Positions 63,964 through 64,000 of a stretch of 64,000 bases of DNA are shown here, piece by piece. A program made the position numbers and the translations under genes. Origin of the DNA: Ianthella basta. Lineage: Eukaryota; Porifera; Demospongiae; Verongiida; Ianthellidae. Position 1 is the stretch's first letter. Every line of letters begins with the position of its first letter. The DNA is taken from contig OZ025869.1 in the NCBI GenBank assembly GCA_964019415.1, forward strand, positions 6,334,882 through 6,398,881, in the 5' to 3' direction. Below the pieces are notes generated by a model. The model was not told the DNA's origin. It searched no databases and saw only the letters and a program-made list of their open reading frames with translations.

Positions 63964-64000
63964 CCTTCAGCCGCAAAGACGAAAAACTGTTGCCACTAGA
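63964..64000. other. 5' flank of the BEN-like gene, window edge
   Basis: Only 37 bp are visible beyond the ATG at 63963; too little to call a promoter. Confidence 0.4.

Noticed and set aside
1-64000. tRNA, rRNA and CRISPR arrays
   Set aside because: No cloverleaf-like A/B box pairs, conserved rRNA strings or spaced direct repeats were recognised by eye; tRNAscan-SE was not available.

Overview
The window is eukaryotic nuclear DNA. Coding blocks are split by short introns with GT/AG borders, and several reading frames change only at such borders. Most of the recognisable coding sequence belongs to mobile elements. Frequent runs such as TGCATGCA and AGCTAGCT, the compact introns and the mix of element families suggest an early-branching metazoan. 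A demosponge is my best guess (inference, moderate confidence). I recognised no rRNA, tRNA or CRISPR array, and no clearly intact host gene.

Layout. 0-4.7 kb: non-coding repeats and a decayed HECT ubiquitin-ligase fragment (minus strand). 4.7-16.8 kb: a PIF/Harbinger transposon (4729-16782) split by a second, 9.4 kb DNA transposon (5959-15383). The inner element has CAC-starting terminal repeats and a 4-bp target duplication. Its spliced gene of about 11 exons (10286-14867) has a zinc module like the N-terminal domain of RAG1, followed by an RNase H-like transposase core. It also carries MITEs and a hammerhead-ribozyme motif. 17-22 kb: a fold-back element, a MITE, an inverted-repeat motif cluster, the N-terminal part of another large transposase, and a canonical hammerhead ribozyme. 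22-28 kb: repeat family R, a duplicated block, an unrecognised spliced gene, a degraded ribozyme, and a LINE endonuclease cut by a Tc1 element. 29-31 kb: a BEN-like gene (minus). 32-35 kb: a tyrosine-recombinase C-terminus and repeats. 35.6-38.1 kb: a TIR element with subterminal minisatellites, carrying a BEN gene and a nearly whole Tc1/mariner. 38-46 kb: tandem, reverse-transcriptase-less fragments of a zinc-finger/restriction-like-endonuclease LINE, with a tyrosine-recombinase gene between them. 46-50 kb: C2H2 and BEN-domain gene fragments. 50.3-52.1 kb: a short, broken Ty3/gypsy element. 52.5-55.1 kb: another copy of family R, interrupted by a 1.06 kb Helitron whose empty site survives at about 34.8 kb. 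56-58.7 kb: second copy of the duplicated block and LINE. 58.9-59.6 kb: a 24-bp minisatellite. 59.8-60.3 kb: C-terminal remnant of a relative of the RAG1-NTD-like element. 61.5 kb: a Tc1 C-terminal remnant. 62.2-64.0 kb: another BEN-like gene with 41-residue repeats.

The most notable items are (1) the RAG1-NTD-like transposon, whose two ends place a conserved second block at distances differing by exactly 11 bp, like 12/23 recombination signals, (2) the hammerhead ribozymes and (3) the Helitron with its empty paralogous site. All calls were made by reading the sequence; no database search was run.
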